In this document: piece after piece, positions 27,562-35,341 of the stretch
Layout of the letters: the number at the start of each line of letters is the position of its first letter
Numbering within the stretch: the first letter of the stretch is position 1
Assembly: GCF_042682745.1 (NCBI RefSeq)
Contig: NZ_JBHUIO010000005.1
Location: forward strand, 930,001-994,000
Direction of reading: 5' to 3'
DNA from: Tumebacillus_A lipolyticus
Lineage (GTDB): Bacteria > Bacillota > Bacilli > Tumebacillales > Tumebacillaceae
Length of the DNA: 64,000 bases
Translations under genes and position numbers: made by a program
Notes under the pieces: generated by a model
Told to the model about the DNA's origin: nothing
What the model saw: the letters and a program-made list of their open reading frames with translations, nothing else
Databases searched by the model: none

Positions 27562-27630
27562 AGATAAAATATCAGACTATATACGTAGTCTGTGGGGATC
27601 TACACACCAGAGTTGAGAAGGGGATTTGGG

Positions 27631-28698
27631 ATGATTCGGATACTACAAGGAATTCTGATCACCGTCTGCATTCTTCTCGGCATTGTGCTGATCAGCAATG
27701 TGGAGAAAGGGATCGACGTGATCTCGAAAGAGGAAGTTCAAGTGGTTCTGCTTCCTGGCGGTAAGCTCCAAAGCGTGGTCGAGTCGTTTCCCGGTGCGGT
27801 CATCGTCGATGAGTCGGCTGGCATTCTGAAGTTCCCACCGGAGACGCTCAAAGCCATGTCAAGCCAGTTGAACCGTCACAAACAGGTGCAAGCGGTTCTT
27901 CCGGTGGTCACAACACCCTCATTCGATTTTAAAAATTATGCTGAAGCACTTAAAAATCAGGCAAACTCCTATCTGGACGGAGATTTCGGCGCGATTGGCT
28001 ACTTTTCGCGCCCGCAGCCGGTGCCGATCAGCAGCTCGCTGGACGATATGATCAAGCGATCGCTGTCCTATCTGGTTCCCGGCCTGTTCCTCGGGATCAT
28101 TTTCGGCTTCGCTGCCGCCTTGATCGCCGTTGCGAAGCCGAAGGTCGGCAAAGTTCTCGATGTCGGCCATGGATTTCTGATGTCGCTGCCCGACTTTTTT
28201 GTGGTCGTGCTCTTGCAGTTTCTCGCCATCGCGATCAACAAGATGGCCGGGTCACCGGTGATCATCATCATGCAGTTCGTCAAACAGACGCCTTTCCTGA
28301 TCCCGATGCTCGCCATCGCGATCCTGCCGGCCGCGCTGGTCTACGGAACGCTGCGCATCGCGTTTGAACGCGAATGGGACGAAGGCTACATCAAGACCGC
28401 CTATTCGAAAGGTCTTTCCCGCCCCCGGGTGATCTTTGCGCACATCATGCGCAACACGATGGAAGACTTCCTGACGATCATCCCGCGCGCCGTCTCCGTC
28501 GCGCTGACATCGCTCGTCGTCGTCGAGGTCATGGCTGGCATCTTCGGGCTTGGCGGTTATGCGGTCAACAAATCGATCGCCTACGTCACCTCGCTTGCGA
28601 CCACCTGTGCGATCTTGGCAGGGTTTGCCCTGATCGTCCAAGGTCTGTTCGCCTACCTGCGCAGCCGAGTGATCGTCAACACGAAGGAGGGCGCGTAA
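27631..28698 (+). CDS. DppB/OppB-type ABC permease subunit
   Basis: The 355 residues have an N-terminal membrane helix and an extracytoplasmic segment of about 110 residues. About five C-terminal helices of the binding-protein-dependent permease family follow. The cytoplasmic EAA-like loop is seen as YIKTAYSKGLSRPRVIFAHIM, which contacts an ATPase. ATG 27631 is preceded by AGAAGGGGA; an upstream in-frame GTG at 27592 is less likely. The partner permease starts one base after the stop. No binding protein or ATPase gene is next to the pair, which is unusual for an importer operon. Confidence 0.8.
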   Translation: MIRILQGILITVCILLGIVLISNVEKGIDVISKEEVQVVLLPGGKLQSVVESFPGAVIVDESAGILKFPPETLKAMSSQLNRHKQVQAVLPVVTTPSFDFKNYAEALKNQANSYLDGDFGAIGYFSRPQPVPISSSLDDMIKRSLSYLVPGLFLGIIFGFAAALIAVAKPKVGKVLDVGHGFLMSLPDFFVVVLLQFLAIAINKMAGSPVIIIMQFVKQTPFLIPMLAIAILPAALVYGTLRIAFEREWDEGYIKTAYSKGLSRPRVIFAHIMRNTMEDFLTIIPRAVSVALTSLVVVEVMAGIFGLGGYAVNKSIAYVTSLATTCAILAGFALIVQGLFAYLRSRVIVNTKEGA

Positions 28699-28699
28699 G

Positions 28700-30211
28700 A
28701 TGAACGAAGCGAAGAAAGATCGCCTGCTCTACCGGCTGGCCGGGGCACTGCTGCTGCTCCTCGTGTTTGTCGCCGTGTTCGGCTCCTACATCATGCCCTA
28801 TGAGATCACCAAAGAGCACAAGATCGGAATCGTTCACGAGGTGGTAGACGGGGTGAGCAAATCGATTGCACCGCCGTTCGGGCCGAGCCTCGACCACCCG
28901 CTCGGCACCGACCATCGCGGATACGATGTGCTCTCCCTGCTCTTAAACGGGGCGAAGTACACGCTCGGGTTCGCCTTTCTCGTCACCCTGGTGCGGATTG
29001 CGATCGCGCTCCCGCTCGGCCTGTACTCCGGGTCTACCGGGCGCGGACGGAAGGTGATCCACATCTTGCAATTGATCACCTCGGGAGTGCCTGCCCTCCT
29101 GCTGATCTTCCCCACGCTGTACGGCCTGTCCAGGCTGCTGGGGATGAACGAGGGGATGAACCCGAACGATCCGAAGATCCTGATGTTCGCGTTTCTGCTC
29201 TTCACCCTGCTCGTGCTGATCGGCGTGTTTCCGTTCGCCCATCAGATGGGGGAGCGCGCTCGCTTCTTCACGGCGAAAGAGTATGTGTCCGCCTCCAGAA
29301 CGATGGGCGCTTCAACTACTCGGATCGTGTTTCGTCACCTGTTGCCGCACTTGCGCCCCGACCTCTGGTTTGCCTTGCTGACCGACTTTATCAGCGTGCT
29401 GTTCCTGATCGGTCAGCTCGCCGTCCTGAACATCTTCCTCGGCGGCGGTGAACTGTTCGTCATCGATGATGGACCGCCCGCTACGGTCATGACGCTGACG
29501 ATGACAGGCGAATGGAGTGGCATGATCTCCTACGGCTCGCGTTACCTGCGCGAATATCCGTGGCTGATCTTCGCGTCAGGCGTCTTCCTGACCCTGTCGA
29601 TCCTGATCCTGTCGTTTTTCTCCAAGCAGTTGCAGAAGCGCCTGGCTCGCCCATATCTCTATCGAACCAAGCCGCTCCTGCAAAACAAGCCGGTGCTGGC
29701 GCTCAGCGGTGCGCTCGTCACCGCCTGCATCCTGATCGTCGCCTTCCTGCCGAACAAGTCGCCTACGATCGTCACCGCGACCGCCGTGGTCGAAGAGGAG
29801 AAGTTCGACCCGCAAAAGGCGGCGCTGGAAGAGGAGATCAAACGCTCGGAGCAACGGATGAAGGAGACTGCCACCAGCTTCCTCAAATACCTGCAGGAAG
29901 ACAAGTGGCAGTATGCACAGGTCTACCTGTTCGTCGATCCGGGCAAAAAGTCATCCTTCTCGGTGAACTTCAAAGAGCCGATCTCACCGTTTGACGGTTG
30001 GTTGCAGAAGTTTAAACAAGGGTATAAGTTTGTCGAGTTCGGTGGGATCAGCCGTTCGGAGCGAGAGGTAAAGGTTGGTGACTTCGAGCTGCAGCTCTTC
30101 GACCTCGAATTGAAGATGCAAGGCCCGAACGGAGAGCAGGAGATCTGGCCGATCACGATCGACTGGAACCGCGTCGTCGGCGATGTGGTCACCCCGCCGG
30201 AAAAGAAGTAA
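28700..30211 (+). CDS. DppC/OppC-type ABC permease subunit with C-terminal extension
   Basis: The 503 residues are much longer than the roughly 300 typical for the family. The N-terminal part is standard: HPLGTDHRGYDVLSLLLNGA, six membrane helices, and an EAA-like loop AKEYVSASRTMGASTTRIVFRHLLP. From about residue 330 there is an added helix (PVLALSGALVTACILIVAFLP, about 331-351) and then about 150 charged residues. These include a possible coiled segment EEEIKRSEQRMKETATSF. The tail probably folds outside the membrane. Ribosome binding site AAGGAGGGCG overlaps the end of the first permease gene. Confidence 0.78.
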   Translation: MNEAKKDRLLYRLAGALLLLLVFVAVFGSYIMPYEITKEHKIGIVHEVVDGVSKSIAPPFGPSLDHPLGTDHRGYDVLSLLLNGAKYTLGFAFLVTLVRIAIALPLGLYSGSTGRGRKVIHILQLITSGVPALLLIFPTLYGLSRLLGMNEGMNPNDPKILMFAFLLFTLLVLIGVFPFAHQMGERARFFTAKEYVSASRTMGASTTRIVFRHLLPHLRPDLWFALLTDFISVLFLIGQLAVLNIFLGGGELFVIDDGPPATVMTLTMTGEWSGMISYGSRYLREYPWLIFASGVFLTLSILILSFFSKQLQKRLARPYLYRTKPLLQNKPVLALSGALVTACILIVAFLPNKSPTIVTATAVVEEEKFDPQKAALEEEIKRSEQRMKETATSFLKYLQEDKWQYAQVYLFVDPGKKSSFSVNFKEPISPFDGWLQKFKQGYKFVEFGGISRSEREVKVGDFELQLFDLELKMQGPNGEQEIWPITIDWNRVVGDVVTPPEKK

Positions 30212-30262
30212 TCGAGAGCAGAAAAAGTAGAGAAAAGCATAGGAAACTGGTGGTTGAGATAG

Positions 30263-30292
30263 AAAAGGAGAGCCTCGTCAGCTCTCCTTTTT
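30263..30292. terminator. Bidirectional terminator between permeases and regulator
   Basis: AAAAGGAGAGC and GCTCTCCTTTTT form an 11-bp stem with a seven-base loop and A/T tails on both sides. It overlaps the last codons of the converging regulator gene. Confidence 0.88.
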
Positions 30293-31198
30293 ACGTTGTG
30301 CAGGCACAACCTGCATGTATGTCGATTCGTTCACCATTTTCAGTTGCTGTTGCACCACCTCTGAGAAATGGTGCTTCTCCTGCAGGCTGAACAGCGCGAG
30401 CGACTGTTCGAGCAGCTGGCTCACTTTGCTCGGCTCCTTCCCTGCGGCGAGCATCGACGAGGCGCATTGGAAGTACAGCTCGCCAAGCAGGTACATCATC
30501 TCCGACCGCTTGCATGCGCGAATGCCTTGGCGCGCATACTTGATCGCTTTTTCGTACCGCTTGAGCAGATGGCAAGCTTTTGATAGGTTGTAAAGAATGC
30601 GAATCTTGATCGTGATGTCGATCTCATGCGGGGTTTGGGAGAGCAGATCGAGCGCCTTTTGAAAGTGGATGATCGCTTTGTCGTACTGCTCTTCCTCAAA
30701 GTGGATGATGCCGATGCTGTTTAAAATTTCGCAGTGACGCTCTGTGTAAACGCTGCTCTGATGCGTGATCTCCGTCGCTTCCTGCAACAGCTGCAAGGAT
30801 CGCTCCACATTGCGCTCGGTGTAATAGGCGATGATGCCCTCATGCCAGGTCAAAAATTGACGCGAGGCGGGCGCTTGAAACAGTTGGTTGTTCTTCTCCG
30901 CCCTGATGATCTCCGAGACCTTTTCATAATCGCGATCGCGGATCGCCTGACGGATGATCTTAAACGTCTCCGTCACATAGTCGGAGCGCTCCGAGGACGC
31001 CTGTTCATAGATATAGCTGATCTCCACGCCGAGGCGTCCTGCCAACTCGTACAGCGTGCTTGAGTTAGGGATGACCTCCCCCTTTTCGATCTTGCTGAGC
31101 TGACCTTGCGTACAGATGAGCTCGGACAGCTCTTTTTGGGTCATACTTCGTTGCATGCGCAATTCTTTGATCACCCTGCCAATCCGATAATAATCCAT
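30278..31198 (-). CDS. HTH-TPR regulator of the RRNPP (PlcR/NprR/Rgg-like) type
   Basis: About 306 residues. A helix-turn-helix of XRE type lies at the N-terminus (about 5-60: IGRVIKELRMQRSMTQKELSELI, QGQLSKIEKGE). About 240 residues of TPR-like helices follow (for example EILNSIGIIHFEEEQYDKAIIHFQKALDLL). This architecture is that of regulators switched by small imported peptides. ATG 31198 has AGAGGTGA upstream; the longer in-frame start has none. A gene for a small exported peptide is divergent, 199 bases away, and fits the role of cognate signal. The targets are unknown. Confidence 0.85.
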   Translation of the reverse strand: MDYYRIGRVIKELRMQRSMTQKELSELICTQGQLSKIEKGEVIPNSSTLYELAGRLGVEISYIYEQASSERSDYVTETFKIIRQAIRDRDYEKVSEIIRAEKNNQLFQAPASRQFLTWHEGIIAYYTERNVERSLQLLQEATEITHQSSVYTERHCEILNSIGIIHFEEEQYDKAIIHFQKALDLLSQTPHEIDITIKIRILYNLSKACHLLKRYEKAIKYARQGIRACKRSEMMYLLGELYFQCASSMLAAGKEPSKVSQLLEQSLALFSLQEKHHFSEVVQQQLKMVNESTYMQVVPAQRKKES

Positions 31199-31314
31199 AA
31201 CAGTCACCTCTAACAAAATATTCATAAATGAATATAATTCTATCTTACTACATTTTAACAGAAATATGAAGTCGGTAAATGCCCACCAAGCGAGGAGATC
31301 GCATTTTTAGAGAT

Positions 31315-31350
31315 TTGAAAATATGGTAAATTAAGGTTAACATTAGGTTA
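31315..31350 (+). promoter_or_regulatory. Promoter and direct repeats before secreted peptide gene
   Basis: TTGAAA (31315-31320), 17 bases, TAACAT (31338-31343). Two AGGTTA copies (31334-31339 and 31345-31350), spaced 11 bases start to start (one helical turn), straddle the -10 box and are a candidate site for the divergent regulator. Confidence 0.55.
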
Positions 31351-31397
31351 TCAAGCAGTGGTTGTATTCGATCTGATACGAGTTGGAGGGATCTTTT

Positions 31398-31526
31398 ATG
31401 AAAAAAATGCCAGTCTCTATCGTCTTGCTCCTCTCCCTGATTTTCACTTCGGCCGGAGTTCTACCTTCGCTTCAAGCGTCGATCGGGCACGAACAGACCG
31501 AACCTTCGCTCCCACCTCAACACTGA
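31398..31526 (+). CDS. Secreted 42-residue prepropeptide, candidate signal of the adjacent regulator
   Basis: ATG with TTGGAGGG seven bases upstream. The peptide has a classical signal sequence (MKKMPVSIVLLLSLIFTSAG) and a short tail after LPSLQA that ends EQTEPSLPPQH. Small size, export signal, a short polar C-terminal tail, a following terminator and a divergent HTH-TPR regulator together match the PapR/NprX/Phr layout. In those systems the C-terminal five to ten residues are released and re-imported. The mature form here is not known. The nearby Dpp-type permease could import it, but that is speculation. Confidence 0.72.
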   Translation: MKKMPVSIVLLLSLIFTSAGVLPSLQASIGHEQTEPSLPPQH

Positions 31527-31550
31527 CCGGAAATAATATGCCCCACGATC

Positions 31551-31589
31551 AAAACCGCAGGAGGCGCCTGAAACGCTCCCTGCGGTTTT
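31551..31589. terminator. Bidirectional terminator after prepropeptide gene
   Basis: AAAACCGCAGG (31551-31561) pairs with CCTGCGGTTTT (31579-31589). It serves the peptide gene on plus and the DUF2515 gene on minus, whose stop codon touches it. Confidence 0.85.
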
Positions 31590-32803
31590 CACTCGTCCGC
31601 TTTGATCCAGCTTTCGGCCGCGACCGCTCGCTCGACCAGCTTCAAGTTGTCCATGTACAGCTCGCTGATGTTGTACGCCTCGCTCGGCCTTGCTGCAAAC
31701 AGCTGAACAACCGCCGCTGTGGAGCGACACCAGTCCGCTTCGCTCCCACCTGTTCGATCTGGCACATCGGGCCAACTCGCCCAGAGCGATGGGCTGTAGA
31801 TCGGCTTTGCCCCAGGTCGCAGCGCATCGCCTTCCACGCGCGGGTCATAGCGCTCCGACAGCAAGCAAGGCTGCGATCGCTCCGCCGTGTACAGATGGCG
31901 AAAGTAGTCAGCTCTTGAGGCGGTATGCGGCGTCCGTTTGGCAAACCGCACCACGCCAGCATGCACCTCTGCTATCCCGAAGAGGATGGCGTACAGGCGA
32001 CGCCCGGTGTCGATGCGCTCGGTGAGCGACAGAAACGTATCGACGACACAGCCTGCGAGCTCCGTTCTGTTTTCCTCCGTCAGATAGGGAAAGATCACCT
32101 GCGTCAGGTTGAGATAGGTCTGCGCTTGAAATTCGAACGATTCGATCACCGGCTTGAAGCGCTCCTGTTGCACCACGTGCTGCTCGACCATATTTTGCTC
32201 GTTGATGACGAGCGCGATCGTCAGGAGCTCCTCATCGCCTTGCGCCCAATATCGCTCCCAGATGATGCGCATAAAGCGGGATATGGCGAAGCAGGGCAGC
32301 AGGTGAAACAGCGGTCGCCCCTGCTTTCTGCTCGCTTCATACAGCAACAATTGCGGATACGCATCGCCGAAGATCGAGCGATTGGCCCGCTCTAAGAATT
32401 GAAAAAATCGCTCGTGCTCCCCCGCCTCCATCGCTCGGGCGATCAGGTCGCCCTTCAGATCGGTCATCTGATAGCCGCCGTTTCGCGACACCATGTGGGC
32501 GAGCAACGCCCAATGCAGCTCGCGTGACCTGTCATACACCTCCCAGTAAGCCTGCGTGCGGGTGATGTTGTTGCGGTTTCGCACGTCTGTCTCCCGCCTG
32601 ATCTGCCGAACCAGCCGCTCGTCCTCCTCGCTCAGCGGAGGCGGATCGAGTCGCTCCCCTCGCTCCTGTCGCAACCGCTCACTGCGCAGCTGCTCGCGCA
32701 GCAGATGAGCGATCTCCCGCTCCGCTTGCACCTCGACCGTCCCCTCCGCTCGGGCTCGCCACCGTTTCCAAAAGGTCAGCCATCGCTCCTGCCAAGCGCC
32801 CAT
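31589..32803 (-). CDS. DUF2515 (YppC-like) protein
   Basis: The 404 residues are rich in charged and aromatic amino acids, with no signal peptide and no catalytic motif I can name. Segments such as NNITRTQAYWEVYDR, HWALLAHMVSRNGGYQMTDL and LERANRSIFGDAYPQLLLYE are those I associate with the DUF2515 family (B. subtilis YppC), of unknown function. The ATG follows GGGGGGAG. It is flanked by terminators on both sides, so it is a single-gene unit. Confidence 0.7.
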   Translation of the reverse strand: MGAWQERWLTFWKRWRARAEGTVEVQAEREIAHLLREQLRSERLRQERGERLDPPPLSEEDERLVRQIRRETDVRNRNNITRTQAYWEVYDRSRELHWALLAHMVSRNGGYQMTDLKGDLIARAMEAGEHERFFQFLERANRSIFGDAYPQLLLYEASRKQGRPLFHLLPCFAISRFMRIIWERYWAQGDEELLTIALVINEQNMVEQHVVQQERFKPVIESFEFQAQTYLNLTQVIFPYLTEENRTELAGCVVDTFLSLTERIDTGRRLYAILFGIAEVHAGVVRFAKRTPHTASRADYFRHLYTAERSQPCLLSERYDPRVEGDALRPGAKPIYSPSLWASWPDVPDRTGGSEADWCRSTAAVVQLFAARPSEAYNISELYMDNLKLVERAVAAESWIKADE

Positions 32804-32902
32804 CTTGCTCCCCCCTTCCTCGTCTGCGCCACACTCCTAGGATGCGCCAATCAAAAGCGAATTCACACCTGATCGATCGAGCGGCAGATCGAGCAGAGCA
32901 TA

Positions 32903-32938
32903 GCAAAAAGCCCTCGTCAGACCGAGAGGGCTTTTTGC
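32903..32938. terminator. Strong bidirectional terminator after kamE
   Basis: GCAAAAAGCCCTC pairs with GAGAGGGCTTTTTGC around an eight-base loop, with T tracts on both strands. It ends the kam operon on minus. Confidence 0.9.
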
Positions 32939-32996
32939 ATCATCTTCAGTTCCGCTTTCAGCGGCAGATCACTTCAAATCGATCCTTTCAAAGCGA

Positions 32997-33773
32997 TCAC
33001 TTCAACCCGCGCTTGGTCATCTCCAACACGACGTAGGAGGCAACATCTGGCGCGAGCGTTCCCGGGCCGAATCCCGCATCGTATCCAAGTTCGAGGGCGA
33101 GCTCGTGCGAGATGCGCGGGCCGCCGCAGATCAGCACCATCTTCTGGCGCAACCCTTCCGCTTCCAGCAGCTCGACCAGTTGGGCGAGGTTGGGAATGTG
33201 AACATCCTTCTGGGTCACCACCTGCGAGACGAGGATCGCGTCCGCTTTCAGCTCGATCGCTTTGGCGACCATCTCTTCGTTCTCCACCTGCGAACCGAGG
33301 TTGTACGCATCGATCTGCGGATAGCGCTCAAGGCCGTACTCGCCGTTGTACCCTTTCATGTTCATGATCGCGTCGATCCCGACCGTGTGCGCATCGGTGC
33401 CTGTGCAAGCGCCGATGATGGTGATCTTGCGCCCGATGTTCTCCTTGATGTAGTCGTTGACCTCGTAGAACGACATGCGCGGTGAATCCACCTTCGCCAC
33501 TTTGATCTTGGTGAAGTCGACCGCCTCTTTCGTCTTCGCGTAGAGGACGACAAAGGTGAAATCTTCCCCGAGATCGTGCTGGTGCACCACCGACGGATCG
33601 TGCAGCCCCATCTTGATCACCAGCTGTCGAGCCGCTTCTGCCGCCTCTTCGCCCGGAGGTACCGGAAGCGAGAAGGACAGTTGGATCATCCCGTCATCGA
33701 ACGTGTCGCCATAGGGGCGAACCTGTGTGAAATCACGGTTCTCCCACGGGCGTTTCTCTCCTGGCACGCTCAT
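32997..33773 (-). CDS. kamE: Lysine 5,6-aminomutase beta subunit KamE
   Basis: Cobalamin-binding subunit that, with KamD, moves the terminal amino group of beta-lysine or D-lysine. The 258 residues contain the base-off B12 motif DxHxxG (D127, H129, G132 in GTDAHTVG). Lysine 140 in MNMKGYNGEYGLER corresponds to the PLP-binding lysine of the clostridial enzyme. The start overlaps the kamD stop by four bases (ATGA). It is the last gene of the operon before a strong terminator. Confidence 0.94.
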   Translation of the reverse strand: MSVPGEKRPWENRDFTQVRPYGDTFDDGMIQLSFSLPVPPGEEAAEAARQLVIKMGLHDPSVVHQHDLGEDFTFVVLYAKTKEAVDFTKIKVAKVDSPRMSFYEVNDYIKENIGRKITIIGACTGTDAHTVGIDAIMNMKGYNGEYGLERYPQIDAYNLGSQVENEEMVAKAIELKADAILVSQVVTQKDVHIPNLAQLVELLEAEGLRQKMVLICGGPRISHELALELGYDAGFGPGTLAPDVASYVVLEMTKRGLK

Positions 33774-35341
33774 CGTCCAATCGCCTCCAAACCGACTTCC
33801 TCCCGCAGGAGCGTCTCAAACGGGTTGAAATAATCGTCGGCGCGCATCATCACCCCGTGCAGCCCCTTGCCGCCCGTCATCGTCCGCTTGACATCGGCGA
33901 ACAGGCCGCGGGAGATCGCTTCGAGCAGTCCGATCTCGCGGAGCTCTTCGAGCATCACCGTCGCATCCTGCAGCACGTCTTGTGCGCGCTTGACGATCTT
34001 CCCATCCTGCTTGAACTCGATCTCGTCGCCGAGTGTGCGCAGGTTGCTGAACACATATCTCGCCCCTTCGATCGCGATGTGGCGGTCGTGGATCAGCGGG
34101 GTGTGAATCGCTTCGGTCATCATGCCGAGCAGCTGGATGCCCTGGTTGGTCATCGCGCCGACGACGTTGAACAGCGTGTCCTGCACATGCCCTTTAAAGA
34201 TGTTGCCCGTCATGTGCTTGGTCGGCGGCATGTATTTGAGCGGCGCCTTCGGGAAGATCTCCCGCGCCAGCTGCGCTTGCGCCAGCTCCAGCAGGAACCC
34301 GTCTTCGAGGTCGGGGCTCATCTCGAACGCATGGCCCAGTCCCATCTGCTCTTCCGGCAGGCCGGAGCGAAGCGCCAACTGCTCGTTGATAAACTGCGAG
34401 GCGAGCACAGAGGGAGCCGCTTCCACCGCATCGGCTGTGGTCAGGTAGTTGTCCTCTCCGGTGTTTATGATCACGCCGGCAAAGGAGTTGATCATCCGCG
34501 AGAAGTTCTGATCCACCAGCGTGCGCTGCATGTTGATGTCGCGGAACAGGATGCCGTACAGGGCGTCGTTCAGCATCACGTCGAGCCGCTCCAGCGCCCC
34601 CATCGCCGCGATCTCCGGCATGCACAGGCCGGAGCAGTAGTTGCAGAGTCGGATATACCGCCCGATCTCCTCGCCCACCTCGTCGAGAGCTTCGCGCATG
34701 ACGCGGAAGTTTTCCTGTGTCGCATAGGTACCGCCAAACCCTTCGGTCGTCGCCCCGTATGGCACATAGTCGATCAGCGACTGACCGGTCGAGCGGATGA
34801 CGGCGATGATGTCTGCGCCCTGTCGAGCTGCCGCCTTCGCCTGCACCACATCTTCGTATATATTTCCGGTCGCCACGATCACATAGATATAGGGTCGCGG
34901 TCCTTCGCCGAGCGTGGCGAGGTATTGATCCCGCTTGGCGCGGTTGGCGCGAATCTTTTCGATCGAGAGCTTGGCGAGCTCATTCGCCTTCTCCCTGATC
35001 TGCTCTTCCCCGAGCAGAGGGAGCTCCAGCAGGTCGAGGGAGCCTGCGGCCACCTCTTCGCCCACCTCCTGAACGGTGAGCCCTTTTTGCAACACGGCGT
35101 TGATGACGAAGCGGGCGGCGCCGCGCTCCAGTTGTCCGCCTTCCTTGATGTGATCGACCACCACGTTGGGAAGCGGCACATAGTCGGCATCGATCCCATC
35201 CAACCCGTACAGGCGCAACACGGTGCGCTCGACGGCGACGGTGGTGCGCTCTAAGATAAACTCCTGCAGAGAATCGGCCACATCGGACGCCGCTTGGCGC
35301 GCCCGTGCCACCTTCTGCTGATCCAGATACAGCTTGCTCAT
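33770..35341 (-). CDS. kamD: Lysine 5,6-aminomutase alpha subunit KamD
   Basis: The 523-residue catalytic barrel subunit of the adenosyl-B12 and PLP dependent aminomutase. Conserved stretches include IRSTGQSLIDYVPYGATTEG, CNYCSGLCMPEIAAMGALE, FRDINMQRTLVDQNFSR and KYMPPTKHMTGNIF. It overlaps kamC upstream and kamE downstream by four bases each, so the three are translationally coupled. Together with KamA it would convert beta-lysine to 3,5-diaminohexanoate. Confidence 0.95.
   Translation of the reverse strand: MSKLYLDQQKVARARQAASDVADSLQEFILERTTVAVERTVLRLYGLDGIDADYVPLPNVVVDHIKEGGQLERGAARFVINAVLQKGLTVQEVGEEVAAGSLDLLELPLLGEEQIREKANELAKLSIEKIRANRAKRDQYLATLGEGPRPYIYVIVATGNIYEDVVQAKAAARQGADIIAVIRSTGQSLIDYVPYGATTEGFGGTYATQENFRVMREALDEVGEEIGRYIRLCNYCSGLCMPEIAAMGALERLDVMLNDALYGILFRDINMQRTLVDQNFSRMINSFAGVIINTGEDNYLTTADAVEAAPSVLASQFINEQLALRSGLPEEQMGLGHAFEMSPDLEDGFLLELAQAQLAREIFPKAPLKYMPPTKHMTGNIFKGHVQDTLFNVVGAMTNQGIQLLGMMTEAIHTPLIHDRHIAIEGARYVFSNLRTLGDEIEFKQDGKIVKRAQDVLQDATVMLEELREIGLLEAISRGLFADVKRTMTGGKGLHGVMMRADDYFNPFETLLREEVGLEAIGR

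Noticed and set aside
27150..27764. Frame reading through the N run into the permease region
   Set aside because: Its continuity depends on the number of N, and the reading frame of the HExxH protein before the gap is different.
33857..35254. Plus-strand frame of 465 codons opposite kamD
   Set aside because: Shadow of the conserved aminomutase gene; composition is typical of antisense frames.
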